Below, piece by piece: positions 12,001 through 25,888 of a stretch of 64,000 nucleotides of DNA (positions are counted from its first letter, which is position 1; each line of letters begins with the position of its first letter). The position numbers and the translations under genes are program-made. The stretch is from Cardiocondyla obscurior (lineage: Eukaryota > Arthropoda > Insecta > Hymenoptera > Formicidae): assembly GCF_019399895.1 (NCBI RefSeq), contig NC_091867.1, positions 6,895,501 through 6,959,500 of the forward strand, given 5' to 3'. Below the pieces are notes generated by a model. That model saw nothing but the letters and a program-made list of their open reading frames with translations. It searched no databases and had not been told where the DNA came from.

Positions 12001-15000
12001 AAACGTTTTGGACTCGAAAGATTATCATATCCCTCAGTTTGTATTTTAGTATGGATTTAATTAGATCATATTTAATAAAAATCGTATATGCATTCCGATG
12101 AAATTAATAATTATAATAAATTTTATTTGTGTTACTCGCTTAACTGATCAGTAATTGTAATTACTGAAAAATAATTATTGAACGGAATTACTTTTTGGCG
12201 AGAAAGGCAAGAGGTCCGTCTTTTTTTTTTTTTTTTTAGACCTTTGTTACTAGAAGATGTTTATTAGCGTCGGTCTGTATCAGCTAAATTTACGCAAAAC
12301 TGCACAGATTAATGTGGAGAACAAGTACACAATACTGCGTGGCACGCAGTTTATACCGCAATAATCAGCGTAAATAGTAGACTGAGTTTTGCAATTTCGA
12401 TTTTACCTCGATGTTTTTTGGAGCACGTGCTTGCCTCTCGGCAATCAATTAGGCAGATAGTAACTTCACGTTGCTTCGTGGAATTTTGATGGACACTCCA
12501 CTTGCTGCGCGATGAAAAACTACCGCCGTGTCGATCGACGAGGCCTCTCGGTGAGAGCTGAACCGTTTTTCTATAAAAAAAAAAAAAAAACAAGAAAAAA
12601 ATGCTCCCGCAACCCGCGAAGATCCATATCGCAATTCCGCCAGAGGTGGAGGTTTAAATCGCGCTACGTCTATATGGCAGCACGATAAAAATGTACGGTC
12701 ACGAATGCAGTTACGCGAAAGCAAGCGAGGGCCATGTTTATTTCGCGCTCCCGCTCATGCATTTTTCCATCGAGATACGAGGTTTCAAACTCTCCAGACG
12801 TGATTTGGTTGAATGGACTTTCGAACGAATTTATAAATAGTCGCCTTGTCGTGTGCTCACGATAACGTTTTCTTGCGAGTGGGAAAAGAGAGAGAGACGC
12901 GACAAACCGCTTTAAATCTCGAAGGTATAACCGGGAAGGAGAGCTGAGTCGATCGCAGGTGCCAGAAAAACTTTGTGGAACATGAAAATAAAAGAAGAAG
13001 AAAAAAAAGAACAAGGAAAAAAAGAAAAAGGCGGAAGTTCGAGGAAACTCGGCTGATGGGCTGGAAGCGTTTGCGAGGGCTGAGAAATTCGAAAAGAAAG
13101 TCAAAACTTCGATGTTGACGGCGTCAAATAATCAATGTAAGCGCCTCGCGACGAACTTAAGATTCATGCTTTCGCATTTAGCATTTCGCTGAGTGAGTTT
13201 CGCTCGTAATTCGTGGCACTGAATATCGGGCAACGGAAGCTCGCTCGATTCCGTTAAGCGTCCAGAATCGAATTTTAATTTCCTACTCGTTATGAAAGAT
13301 TCTTTATGTGCCGATTCTCCGCTCCGCTTTAAAAGATCGCGCGTAGACGATTAATTATTCGTAACCGGGGGATTTCTATAATCGGTATGTTAAAAGAGAA
13401 TAATCTCACCGGCGTCGCTTGTAGCACGGCTCGCGGATTAAACGTCTCACCGGAGATGTCGCGTTGATTTTCCCACGATACATCTGCGCGATTGCTCAAC
13501 GTTTTAAATCAGTCTTCAGCAACCGGGACTAATTATACTCGCGCCAGGTCACATGTACATGTTCGCGGGCGGCTGCTTAAGAGGTGGTTTATATCGATCC
13601 CTTAAAATAACCGGCGAGTCGCTCAGTTCCTCGTCGCTTCTTCGTCCGAAAATATTATCGCGAATTCTCGCGGATTCTCGCTTGATGAACTTTTCATTAA
13701 CCCGCGTGGGCGACGCGACGGGCCGCGAAGCTGTGCCGCCCCTCGAATTAAGCTGATCCCCAATTCGCACATCCTCTCGAAATTGATTTTCGTGATACGA
13801 TCGAGGGATAATACCCGGGGCGTACGTAGCGGATGCCGTACAACGCAGAAAGGTTGAACGCGAAAGCCGACGGTAATTAATACCGCCGGAGCGACGATTG
13901 CAATCCCTTCGGACATGCTTCCGTGGGCTTTTCGCCTCGAAATCACGTTCGTAGGAGACGACAGACGGAGTGAGAGATACGATGCTGTCGATATGGACCG
14001 CGTCGACGATGTCTATCATTTGCGCGTCGATCGAGTCGACCGAACACGCCCCACCGCTGTTACCCCGCAGCTTCAGCTGCTCGTTGATCATGGACGGTAA
14101 TTAATCAGCAATCGTAACGCGCTATCGGACGAGAAATTAATTAACATCGATACGCACTTTAATGAGCGTCTGTGTGAAATTTACTCTAAACTTTACATGC
14201 TGATTTAAATCCACAATGTGTGAAAAAAAAAAGAAGAAATTATTTAGCGCGTTAAATAATTATCTCGAAATTGACTTGTTTTCATTTAAATTAAATTAAT
14301 TTCTGCGATCCTGTAATAAATCACCCTTTTCCTTCGCGCATCGATACTCGGCGAGCGAAGAGTGGCAGATTTAACGAGCTAAGAGCAGATTCGACACTTT
14401 CTGTCTCGATAGGCCGTCTGGCAGCCAAAATCGCGCGCAAGGAATCGCTTTCGCTGAAACTCGCCCTCAGGCCAGATAGACAGGAGCTCATCAACAGGAA
14501 CATCCTTCAGCTGCAGACGGACAATGAGAGGCAAGAGACGAAAGAGGCCATTGGTGCCAAGCTTATTAGGTGAGAAAATTATTTAACCGTTTATCAAATG
14601 ATGTTCACACGATCGCGTCGAGAATAAGAGAATTTCAATCACGCATTCGTCTTTATTTTCGGAAAAATTGTTATTGCTCTTGCAAATTATATATTTAATA
14701 ATATATTTCGAAGAACACTGGCGAAACCTCCGGAAGTTTTATGAATTTTTATTGAAACGATCGCACGACCAATCGTTTATGAAAATATAATTATTGTAAA
14801 ATATTTTTACGCGGCTTAAGAAAAGTTATAGTAAAATTAGTCAGAGAATATCGATGGAGGTTTATTATCTCCTCACCCTCCTAATGCTTAATGTGCACAA
14901 TCCGGATAATCTTCTTGTTTTTCTTTCCTCGTGAAGGAATTGTTAAAATCATTTTTCTTTTTTATAGTAATAACGGAGCTGCGTATACATATTTTCGGGA

Positions 15001-16372
15001 GATATTCGTCTCTTGTTCTCGCTCTTTTCCCATCGACGTCAGTTCGTCAACTGACAGATCTGACTCATGTGAAAACGAGCTTGAAATAACAGCTGTCTCT
15101 CGAAAAGATTACGCGCGAATAATAGGACGAGTGGTCTCGCGGTGAATCACATTGTTTGCACAAAGCGGATGCCTCGTTTTCTCCCTCGAATATCTCCCTC
15201 GCTCGTGAAGGAAGATTAAAGCGGCCGATGAACTTGCACTGATTCTCGTGCCACTTTCATTTCAGGCGGCTGAGCATGCGGCCGACTCAAGAGGAACTTG
15301 AGGAGAGGAATATTTTGAAAAGTAAGTTCGCTCTATTAGTTTTCGCGTTTTTCAACGATAAATAACAATCGAAGATTACGGGACGTTATTTTAAAAGTAA
15401 ATTTGAAAAGAAATGTAATGCAATTTTTTTTTAATTATCTACGTTTTTTTTTTAGTCGAAATAGCAATATCTGTACTCGAGTACACTCTCTGTTTTTAGA
15501 AACTCCGAATTTATAAGTAATTTTTTAATTTTTTTCCCTTTTCTATTCAGAACAAAGTCCCGCCGAAGAGAAAAAGCAGAAAGAAGAGAAGAAACGCTAT
15601 CTACTGCGAAAGCTAAGTTTTCGACCGACCGTTGAAGAACTTAAAGAGAAAAAGGTAAAACGAAAAAGGTTCCTTCGTAAATTGTCACAAGTTTTTGTTA
15701 CACGTTACCTGTATGTTTTTCTTTAAATAGGTATAGATTTTACCAGAAGCTACCGTGTTCAACCGGTATTTTAACATGCATCACTTTACGGAGATGCTAT
15801 TTTCTTTCTGATAAGAGCTTAAAAAAAAAAAAAAAAAAAAAAGAGAAAGTTATAAAAGTTAAAACTGATATACACATACTTATCTTTCCCCCGTTGTTTT
15901 GCAGATTATCAGGTTCAATGACTATATCGAGGTAACGCAGGCTCACGATTACGACAGAAGAGCCGACAAACCTTGGACACGATTAACTCCAAAGGACAAG
16001 GCTGCCATTAGGAAGGAGTTAAACGAGTTCAAGAGTTCGGAGATGGCCGTTCACGAGGATAGCCGACACCTCACCAGGTACTTGAAACTACGAATTTTAA
16101 AGCGAAACTTCTTCAAAAGCACACTTGGCACCATCTCAGCATTTTGCTAAAATGCTCCACGAAATATATGCAGCCTTGTAAAAATCGAATTGGAGCACAT
16201 ATAATGAACTCGTCTTGAATTATCAAAATAAAACTATACCCGATAAAATTTAATCATCTAATGAAAATTGGTTGAAGTTGATAAAAACTTCTATAATTAT
16301 TGTATATGATTGAAGCGCTGTTCTTTTGTAATTAACACTTTGGTTTTTAATTGCAGGTTCCATAGGCCATGA
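6100..16372 (+). CDS. Phactr: Phosphatase and actin regulator (Phactr), 5'-partial in the window
   Basis: Exons by splice phase: 6100-6306, 7531-7752, 8412-8661, 11791-11936, 14413-14569, 15266-15321, 15551-15654, 15905-16077, 16357-16372, stop TGA. They encode about 442 residues after a split first codon. Three RPEL actin-binding repeats are visible, each with RPxxxEL: RPDRQEL, RPTQEEL and RPTVEEL, one in each of the exons at 14413, 15266 and 15551. The tail ending DYDRRADKPW... and HLTRFHRP is the conserved PP1-binding C-terminus of PHACTR proteins. Family members normally carry a fourth, N-terminal RPEL, which is absent here and should lie left of the window. The middle is low complexity, proline- and acid-rich. 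The exon at 6,100 follows a T-rich tract and cag, so it is probably internal. An in-frame ATG at 6,051 could start a short isoform if that acceptor is skipped. Phactr binds G-actin and PP1 and tunes cofilin and cytoskeletal contractility. No poly(A) site was fixed. Confidence 0.93.
12985..13030. repeat. Polypurine tract in a Phactr intron
   Basis: A run of A and G almost without pyrimidines (aaaagaagaagaaaa type) on the + strand inside the large Phactr intron between the exons ending 11,936 and starting 14,413. Simple-sequence DNA; no function is implied. Confidence 0.7.
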
Positions 16373-19300
16373 CAATTGCAATGTGTTGAGGTGCTACAGT
16401 GTGGTGCGGGTATACGTGAAGGTGCAGTGTGGTGGCTTCGTCGTGTTGAGGCTGGATGAAGAAAAGAAGTAAAAAAGAATCGGCTAATCGTTATTTCCGG
16501 ATTTAAGGCCGGAACGCGCGATACTCGTCCGATCGGTGACGGTGATTTCTTTGACGTTGCTGCGTCGTGCCGTTTGTCATTGTTGCGAAACATCATCCAC
16601 TGGCGCTTCTTCCATCATCGTCATTATAACAACGGCAAACGCCACCATGACGTCGACGAAGATTGTGATAAGGTGACTCGCCGCCCCGTCGAAGAGGACT
16701 TGGCGAGTCGCTTGCCGATTTCTTTTCATAAGGGTCGTTCACACCCGTGCTTTTGGCCGAGCAGTTTTCCGACATCTACCAAACTAATCTTCATATTTGT
16801 ATCTTCGACACTGATCTCGTTACAGTACACGCATTAAGGCGTTCATATTCTCAAGGTATCTTGGAAATATTCTTAAATCTCTACGCGATAAATTTTCAAG
16901 TAGATATTGCGCAAGTAAATCTTTCCGCATTAAACGATCATTGAAACTTAAAACTGCGATCTACTCTTCGGATTCAGCTCTTGAAAGCTTGTCGTTGTGA
17001 AAATCAAAACGCGCTGTATAGTAAGTAAGACTTTTTTATTAAAACGCTCATGTGTGTCCGCATATTTATGCTGAATAAGATCGGTAGTCATTTTTAATTA
17101 CATATCCTGTTTCATTCATCCACATTTCTTGTTATAAATTTTTTTAAAAGTTATTTTCTTTTATTATATAATATATTTAAGAATTATATGAGAAACGTGG
17201 ATACACACGTCTCTGTCACGAATGTATTTTAGCGATAAAAGAGTACGGTGGAAGCGCACGTCACATGTATACCGATGGGTGAAAGTGTATAGACTAATCG
17301 CATGCAGATTGTGTAAAATTTTGCGTGATTCTATGGACACTCGAGCGCGCGTGTGAACATACCCTTATACATGTAAACATCATTTTGCAATCAAGCTAGC
17401 TCATCAGTGTCACCTGGCATCATTATATGTATGTAATGTCTCTCAAGTTTTGAGCCGTTGTAACACATATGTGATACGTTTCGTTGATATCGTGGTAAAA
17501 GAATATTTGTCTTGTAAAGAATATTTAACGATCAAACAGGAAGTGCATCATATTACAAACGATATATCTCGTAATAACGTTGAGTAAATTTGATTTAGTT
17601 AAAAAAAAAATTGTTTTAGTGTTAATATTTTTATACGTTGACGAATGAAAACGGCAGAGAATTTTCTCAAAATCATTTTTCGATATAACCCTCGTTTTTA
17701 ATAATTAAGATTATTCGACTGATGTTCGAAAATGTGATTTAACAATAATTCCACGTTCTCACGATTTTCGCGCAGAGAATATTTATTGATTGAAATTTCA
17801 TTAACACTATTGCGTGCATAGCTCGTTATAAGCTCTTTGTCTATACTTACATTGTGCGAAGAACGAAAACAGTCATGAGTTCAGTGTTTGTTCGACAATC
17901 GGTCGACTGTTCGATCGACAAAACTGTTTTCCTTTACTGCCAGGTATCACTCTCTCGTGGAGCTGCCTTGAGGAGCAAGCGCTTACAATTATTATCCTAA
18001 AAGAAAAAAAAAATTAATAAAATTGTACTACTCCATTCGTGGGAAATCAGAAATGCATTGTGCAATTGAACTTTGTACAGAAATTAGATAGGATGTACAT
18101 TAGTGACTATGATTATCATCATCATTGTTATATCGATAATATCGCTATAGGGACGCTTTACGGTCCTCGTTAATTTCGATCGCATGTGCGCTTTAATCAC
18201 GGCAGTGTTAATTAAATCCATTAAGAGCAGATCGGTTGTTGTTCCGTATTCGTTGAGTGCGAATAAATTTATGATAAAATCTTGTTAAAAAAATGTTTAA
18301 ACACATTTATAATAAATACGTACGTTTATTACGTAGTTTGAAAGACTACTTGGCCCAATAACAGAAGTAATGTATCTTTAATAGTTAAATTGGCCATTTT
18401 ATTATTAGATTAATTTATACTTGCATCAACCACATCGGAGCATCAACAATAAATATTCTGCTCATGTAAAAGCAATCTCGGTCAACAGTGAATTATAGTT
18501 ATAGACCTGTCTATAATGCTGAGAAACAAAAAAAAATGAATTAGGCAGAATTAGTTTTAACTGACGTCCGGTAACAACCGGCTCTTAGTATCGAAATTCG
18601 TTCAAGTTCGTTGTTCTCAACTGAGAGTAGAACAAGGAAAAAGAGTAGTCGCATTACAAATCGCCCATATTGCGCGCAAATTTGTATCTAGATTCTTAGC
18701 AGATCGAAAGAACCATAGAGATAAGAATACCAGGAGAGAGCTTAACATTGTAGGGATGAAGCCAAAAGGGCAAGAAATGAAGTCTACATTGACGGAAATG
18801 AACAACTAAGAAGCCGCCGAGCGATTTTCTCTCACTTCTCTGGCTTTATACCCCTCGCTCTCAAATACGGTTTACGCTCCTTCCTGATATTCTTACCTCC
18901 ATGAAAAGAACGAAGTCCAACGACAAAGAAGGAAAAAAAAACTAGGTAAAAGACAAGAAGACACGTGCCTCGATGTGCGATGTCTTTCACGCTTATCTCT
19001 GGAAGCTTCTTACATCCCTCCCCTCTTATCCAATCCCAGTTGCAAAACCGACCCTCCCGTTCACGTCGTTAATGTGACAAAGGTTCGTTCTTGTTTCGGT
19101 GAACCTGCGAGCGAAGTAAAAAAACGAAAGAAATAGAAATCGCGAGCTACGATCTTGCGCGCGACAAGCGAAACCTACGACAGCAGTGAGTAAAACGAAG
19201 TCGCGATCGACAGTCTACTTTCCTCTCCTCGTTTAGAAATCCTAGTTTTTAACGATCGTCCAATGGGGTGAGAGGATCGGTGTATAATGTGTCGATCTTT

Positions 19301-22300
19301 CTCTTAACCCGTCGGTGAACTCAGCTGTTCGATATTAATTCGTCAACTTCGAGGTCGTCGAAGGTATAAAGGACGAGACGCCTCTACCTTCGGGAAATAC
19401 CACGAAGAAGCACGTTATAAGGAACGTCATAAGATAATAAGCAGGGAGATAAAGTGTCTCTCTCGTTCCATTGGTCGAGCGCTGTGGCTACCATGTAGTC
19501 GACAAATATATCCATTTCCGGATTGCCTGAATTAGTATGAGTGCGTTACCGCGTATGTGTATGTGAAAAGTGTGTACCGAAAAACAGGAGTGCGAGAGAG
19601 AAAAAGAGAAAACGTGTATGGTATATACGAACAAATATTTTAGGAAGAAAGTGGCGAAATTTGAATGAAGCGTCTCTGCGACAGTTTTTTTTTCCCTGAA
19701 CTACGTTTGAAAACGTATCTTTATGTCGTCCTTTATACAATTTTTTTGTGAAAAATGCCACAAAGAGTCCCACGCACAGACTGGAAGTTAATGTAGAAAA
19801 ATTAAAAAAAAAAAAAGCCGTTTTCAGAGTATATAGTGGTAATATATTTAACTCAAGGAAGTTACGCGCTCGTGATGAACTAAACGTGATTAAGTAACAA
19901 ACTTATATCCCTTAGTTTAAATTTCAATTTAATTTGATAAAAATGTTAACTCAAAATTAAAATTAAAACATTAAAAGTATAACGATTGCGATGATTTCCC
20001 GATAAGGAAATACATCTTAGATTTTTTAAAGAGATTGTATTTAAAAGAGATTATATATAAGAGTAGTAGATCATATAAATACTTTATAAAGTTGCGTTAT
20101 GAAAATTAAACAATTAAATAATTCAACATCGCTGTCGATGGATCATCATATTTAAATAAGTAAATGATTGTTCTCTTCAAACGAGAATTGCGTCTACCGG
20201 AACGTTCGGTGTTCTTCAATATAGCTTCACATCCTCACATCTGTTCGAAGCGTCTACTTTCTGAGCGTGGAACAAAGGCGGAAAGAACTATAAAACGAAG
20301 TATATGCGAAACATACGTTTAATAATGAATGGTTTTGTGTATGTATATATATTCGCATATTGTAAAACACCGTGATAGAAAAGAGTCCACTGCTACACTC
20401 AACACGATATTACGCAATGTGTAAACGGTGAATACCTATAAATAATTTTTAGATAACGACGCGCTCTAAATGCAAAACAATACACCATATACATATATAA
20501 ATATTATACATAGATATATATGACGCGTACAAGCAGTATGTGCATTTTCCAGCACAGATAGTTGGTATTTTGTGTACAAAACTAAAACAAAAAGAACAAT
20601 TGTTGGACATTCTTTAGACGCGCCGAGTTCAAAGTCGCGTGCCGTGACGGAGGCAGAGGGATGAAAATTAGCGAAAAGCTCCGTTACAGCCATGTCGAAC
20701 GATTGAACAACGAGGCGATCAGCCGCTCGACGACGCAGAACGGCACGGAACGCGCGTCGCAAATCATCGATTCTGTAGTCACTCCATATATCGTCATTTC
20801 ATCTGAATATAATGATATCATCCAAGCTTAGCATTTTCTCTTTTTCTCTCTCTCTCTTTCTTTCTCTCGTTCACATCCTGTTCGACGACGCGCGTCCGAA
20901 CCGTTCCTTTCTTGCGTTTCGCGCAAGAGACATACTATCTATTCTGCAAATCTGAAAACGTTGAGATTAATAGTCTACAGTCTTCAAACAATTCTTTAAA
21001 TTTCCATCAAATCTTGGACACTTCTTGTAAAAGAAAGAGAAAAAAAAATGAAATGTTTTATTTATAAAAATACAAATTTTGTGAATTTGTTTGGAAGATA
21101 GCTACAACTCTTAGGTTCCGCGGGTTTGCAGAATGAGAGAAGTCTAGCGCGATAATCGTAGTGAAGTCGGGGTTGTAAAAAGAAAAGCGAAAGGGAGAAG
21201 CGTGAGAATTTGTCGTAATTGTAAACTGAATTGTGAAAATAGACGTGTGGAGTCTACTGTATCATAGCATCTTACCATAGTGAATACATTGTAACAATAG
21301 TAATAATAATAAGTAATAGTAATTTAAGAGCAAGCGCGTGAGGGAGAGAGTGTAGATACGACGGTGCGAACCGGTGATTCTCCAGTTCTCCAACCCTTAC
21401 ACGATGCTGAGGAGCCTCCGGTTTTGCAGCCGCTAAAGCAGGGCTTAGGACGCCCTTTACGCGGGATACAAATCGCACGAATCTCGCGCTCGGACTCAAA
21501 TCTGCCAAAGGGGAAAACGCGCAAATGTCGGAGTATCCGGCGCAAAAAGGGCAAGCCTAGAGATTTTTACTAAAATGACTCCACGAGAGGTGAGGACGGA
21601 TGTAGTCCGTCATTTCGTTTCGCGAATGAAAACCTACGCTTGTGACGAGGGAAATGTTCGGAAGTTCTGCTGGCGTGATCACTCGGAAGGAAATTTTGTA
21701 TTTTACTGCGCGCGATCTTGTAGATCTTATCCCGGTTTCATTTATTGCAATTCTACACGAGATGTAATCGTCGTTTCCGGAACGTCCGACAGGCAAGGGT
21801 GTGCAGCTCGGCCTTCGTGGAAGATTTGAAATGATCTCCCTACGTCTTTTTTTTTTTTTTTAAATTACTGCGTATTTTCGAACGCGATGATTATCGATAA
21901 GATTAAGTCCCGGCTGTTAGTTTAGCATGTTTAGATAATTTTCTTCTTTTTTTTTTTAAGCAATGCGCTGAGAGGCGCTTGAATAATTATTTTGCGCTAG
22001 CAACAATTAGCGATGTAACTATTCGCGCCTCATGTCGCCGTCGAATATTTTACCTTACGTTCGCATTGTTTAAAAAAAAAAATAAATAAACGTTATTACA
22101 CGCGTTATCGCATGTTCGAAGCGCGCTTTATTTTCCGTTCGGTTCGTCTACCAATATTAGTGTCACTTTGTTTAGAATAACTCGGCCAGTGATCGACTGC
22201 TGACGCGTTGTACGGGACGTAATTTGAGAAAATTGTATTATATATCGAAACCGAAAGATCCTCTACACATGGTAAATTTTGATTAATTGCACTCTCGAGA

Positions 22301-22395
22301 GAGAAGCTGCTCCACTAATCCAATGGGATGAATCAAGATGCACCGAAAACCAGGAAACGAGATGGGAGAAGAAGAAATAGAGAAATTCACGAATT

Positions 22396-22490
22396 TATAA
22401 ATATATATAAATATGTATATATACATTAATAATATATATATATATTTATGTATATATACATATATCATATATATATTTATGTATAGATAT
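22396..22490. repeat. AT-rich microsatellite (imperfect TA/TATG repeats)
   Basis: About 95 bp of imperfect ta/tatg repeats with interruptions. It gives rise to spurious tyrosine/isoleucine-rich open frames on both strands. Confidence 0.85.
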
Positions 22491-22909
22491 AAAAAGAAAA
22501 AGAGCACGTTGTTCTCGCATTCATTTCGACAAATACTTACTATGTTTCTGATCCAGATCCAGATCCATTTTTGTTTCGTTGTTAGTTTGTACGCACTACG
22601 ATTATCGCAATTTATTATATTATCGACGAGATACTGTAACAAACAAAAATACTGTTAACTATTCTTAAAAAAATTAAAACTTTTGTAAACTGAAATGAAA
22701 CGGCTTGCAAAAACTTCACTCATTCGTCGATTCCTTTTTCAGGGTTGAACGATTCTTCCAAGTGCACTGAATTCACGTACACATTTACGTACACAACATG
22801 CATAAGTAAATTAAATTATTTATGACTTAATCATTATTTAATTTAGTATACTATTTTATTTAATATATCAGGTATTACAAAACGCATGTTTCGCGTGCGT
22901 CATTTGCTC

Positions 22910-22915
22910 TTTATT
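22910..22915 (-). other. Candidate Rae1 poly(A) signal
   Basis: AATAAA on the minus strand about 170 nt past the Rae1 stop codon. It is the first canonical hexamer noticed downstream. Assignment is by position only. Confidence 0.5.
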
Positions 22916-23086
22916 CTTTCTTAAAAAAAAGTGACACCTCCTTTTTGCAATGGCCATCACCCTCCATATGCATTTTAACAATTTTAAGTAAAAAAAAAGT
23001 GTTTTATTGATGAAAAATACGTGAATCCTCGTAATTATATTTAGATTCATGTCATTTTGCTCGCGACGTTTTACTCGAACATTAAT

Positions 23087-24603
23087 TCAGGGCGTAGCTT
23101 TTGGTTTCAGTTCGTCATAACATGGTCTCAGAAAAATTTGATTTTTCTTTGCCGGATTATAGTACTCGTGGCCCTGAAACATTTCCAAATTAATATTATA
23201 TAAATAATTTAACAATTATCTTTCTTCGAATAATAGCAATACCTTAGACCAATCATAAGAAACGGCATAGGCAAATATTTGGCCATTGTGATTGAAACAG
23301 CAACGTGTGATAGACTGTTCCATCGTTTCAGAAGATTTCAATTTAGTGCGTGCGTCTTTGTCCCAAAAACCAAAAGTACCATCTCCACCTACAGTGGCTA
23401 CTGTGCCATGTACTGGATGGAAAGCTATATCATTCACCTGTTTATAAATCGCAAAATTAATATATTTATCCACATAAAAAAATGTTATAAGTTTTTATAT
23501 TTAATTTATGTTTACAAACCGCATATATATCTTGATATCCATTAGGCGTGCCATTAGTTCGGTGGCATTTGAATGTGAAATTCTCTTTTGTACTGAGATT
23601 TAGATGATGAATCGCGACGCGTCCTTCCGTACTTCCTATCGCGAAACCAGTTGGTACTTTCTTTTTGTCCCTGAAGATTGCCACGCAACGATATTGATAC
23701 TTCAAGCTCAACTCAACTGGTTTATATTCGCGCGGGCTACCTTCTAGTTGATAGACGATTAAACCACGTCCTGCTGTTCCCACAACTGCCATGGGATACT
23801 CCTGAAAAAATACTTAATTAGTAATGATTTTACATGCATTAATAAATGTTATTATAATATACTTACAACATCTGCACAATAACACCTTTCAGGCAAATTG
23901 ATAGTCATTGCAGGTTTAGGATTCCGTAAATCCCAAAACTAAAAATTTTGCATTTTAATAAAAAAAAATTATATTAGAAAAATGTTATAATAATAATTAT
24001 AAACTAATAAAAAAATAATAAGCAAAAAAACGATAAATTATAAAATATAACATTAGTTCTCAAAATAAGATTGGCTTAAATATTAACCCTTAGTGTCTTA
24101 TCCCAAGATCCAGTCATCAAACAAGAATATGTAGATGCTTTTATCCAGTGACAGGTTCTAATTGGTGCATCATGAGCTGCTACTTGTATACTTTGATTTG
24201 TAGCTAAGTCCCAGCACTTAGCAGTTTTATCACAACCGGCCATAAATACTTTAGTTCCATCCTAATTATAATTTTTAAAATAAATGTTATTTAGTTAATA
24301 TTTATTATATATAACTATACAATTATTAATAATTAAAAAACTTACATCACTCCAGCATACATCCAGCACTGGAGCTGCCATACTCTGCATGGATTTCGGT
24401 ACTGTTTTGCCAGATTGTTCTACTTCCCAACAACGAACATTGCAGTCCCAGGAACCAGCTACTAAAAAGTTTTGTGGTATGGATGCTGGGCTAAACGCCA
24501 AACTGGAGACCGAATCATCCGGTGACGAAACAACCTCAAAGTCTTGCATCGGATTTGATGTGTTGGACGTAGCGGTCCTTAACGAATTACTTTGATTAAA
24601 CAT
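23087..24603 (-). CDS. Rae1: Rae1, mRNA export / spindle WD40 protein
   Basis: Six exons, read right to left: 24603-24346, 24261-24088, 23938-23867, 23801-23520, 23437-23243, 23173-23087. Phases close to 355 residues, the usual family length. The protein is a beta-propeller. Recognisable blocks are GSWDCNVRCWEV (blade 1), MAGCDKTAKCWDL (blade 2), TGSWDKTLRFWDL (blade 3), AVVGTAGRGLIVYQLE, and GGDGTFGFWDKD near the C-terminus. It ends with a GHEYYNPAKK block followed by LKPKATP. Rae1 binds the GLEBS motif of Nup98 at the nuclear pore, supports mRNA export and helps spindle assembly. The start ATG opens exon 1 just before an MFNQSNS leader and is the only reasonable start. It is divergent from the transporter gene to the right, about 1.3 kb between starts, suggesting a shared promoter region. 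Confidence 0.97.
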
Positions 24604-25888
24604 TCTTGATGCGATCTATTTGGTTTCTCCCTCACTTTGCTCCTGACAATTTTTTTGAAGTAACTTCTTTTTTAGAGTAACTTCTGCAACAAACAGATTA
24701 ATTCTGGGAATTATTTTCTCATGTAAAACGTGCGATTACGATTTATATTTTAACTAATCTCACAGATTCTTTAAATCATTGAACTCAAGAAAATTAATAT
24801 ATTTAAGTGCAAGAAGCTAACGAAGCACGGATCGAACACAGTTATACTCTGTTAATGATAAAGCTCGCTTTTTTCTTTTTTTTTTACGAGCACCTATTCC
24901 TAGCACAATGATATCGTGTACATCGCTTATAATTTCATGCAAAGATATACCTGCCTCGAAGTATCGAAGACAACTGCCAGAAGATGGTTATACTGATTAT
25001 GTACACTATGTACACATGTGCAGTGTAGTCGCGCCATCATGTTGCATTGTACTTCTAAAAAATGCGTCTACTAGCTTAGATGGCGTTACTCTGATCGAAA
25101 CTGGTAGCCAATATCACGTTCCTTGCTCGTAGAAGCGGCTATTTATTTTTACCGGATACTTTTCAGTAAAACAAGACCGGCGAGCATTTGATTGACGTTC
25201 GAAGCGACGCCCAAAATTGATTAATTATTTTCTGTCGATTCAAGTTTCCGATCAAATTGACCAGAGCTCGATCGAGCCACGGGACTTTAAAAGGTTAGAC
25301 GTTGCGTGGAAAGTAACGGGGGCGAGGCCAATCGACGATGACGCCGATAGGAAAGTAACTAAGCATTGTTGCGAGGTACAAATGTTCAACGTGTCACTTC
25401 GGCGTGTGCAAAAATTTCAGGAAAGGTGCGTATCTTTGATAAGAGCGTTATCTCGAAAGCTAATCAGCCGCTCTACGCGTTTTAGCTACTTCCTCGCTCC
25501 CCGCTATGTTTTCGGGAGTATTTTCTTGACCTGTCTCTTATCTCGTTTATCAAAACCTGCGCTGGCTGTCACAGCATACGTCGGCAATGTGACACGTATA
25601 CTAGTAAAAGCAGGATATAATTAAAAGACAACTTTATTTTTTTTTAATACTTTCGCGTAATAACATGTATTACAAACCGCCGGTTTCTCATAAAATGTAT
25701 GTTACATTCATATGCTATGCAATGCTTTGACTATCACTGGTTGCTTCTAGAATAAAAACTGTATTGTACTATATGTTTGTGGAGTAATATAAACGATAAT
25801 AAAGTATTCTTTCTTGTTTTAGGAAAAATGTAGCTTGTGAAAAAATATCTATTTGGTATTTTAAAAAAGTTAAAAAGACTTTACCAAC
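24604..25888. other. Divergent intergenic/promoter region between Rae1 and the UDP-galactose transporter
   Basis: Lies between two genes transcribed away from each other. The central part (about 24,900-25,600) is more GC-rich than its flanks and probably holds both promoters and 5' UTR sequence. Open frames here (for example 25,217-25,624) match no known family and do not splice in phase into the transporter. Confidence 0.55.

Larger units (their letters stand above)
16373..23086. other. Phactr 3' UTR and intergenic DNA
   Basis: No coding exon was recognised over 6.7 kb. The left part probably includes a long Phactr 3' UTR. AATAAA signals occur downstream of the stop, for example at 18,016-18,021, with more near 18,250-18,450. 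The right part holds a pyrimidine tract near 20,840-20,875, CpG-rich patches near 18,900-19,500 and 21,360-21,600, and AT microsatellite DNA near 22,396-22,490. Rae1 ends convergently at 23,087. Open frames here are short and unlike any family I know. Confidence 0.6.

Noticed and set aside
13549..14091. 180-codon open frame on the minus strand inside a Phactr intron
   Set aside because: The other strand is also open in places, the composition is CpG-rich, and there is no motif or family resemblance. Best explained as a chance open frame in GC-rich intron DNA.
22283..22642. 119-codon Ile/Tyr-rich open frame on the minus strand
   Set aside because: Produced by AT microsatellite DNA; not a protein.
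25217..25624. 135-codon open frame upstream of the UDP-galactose transporter as its first exon
   Set aside because: The donor-like site at 25,426 gives the wrong phase for the exon at 26,008.
25712..25739. Alternative first transporter exon MLCNALTIT
   Set aside because: It is in phase, but the donor gttgct is poor and the start context weak compared with the solution at 25,889.
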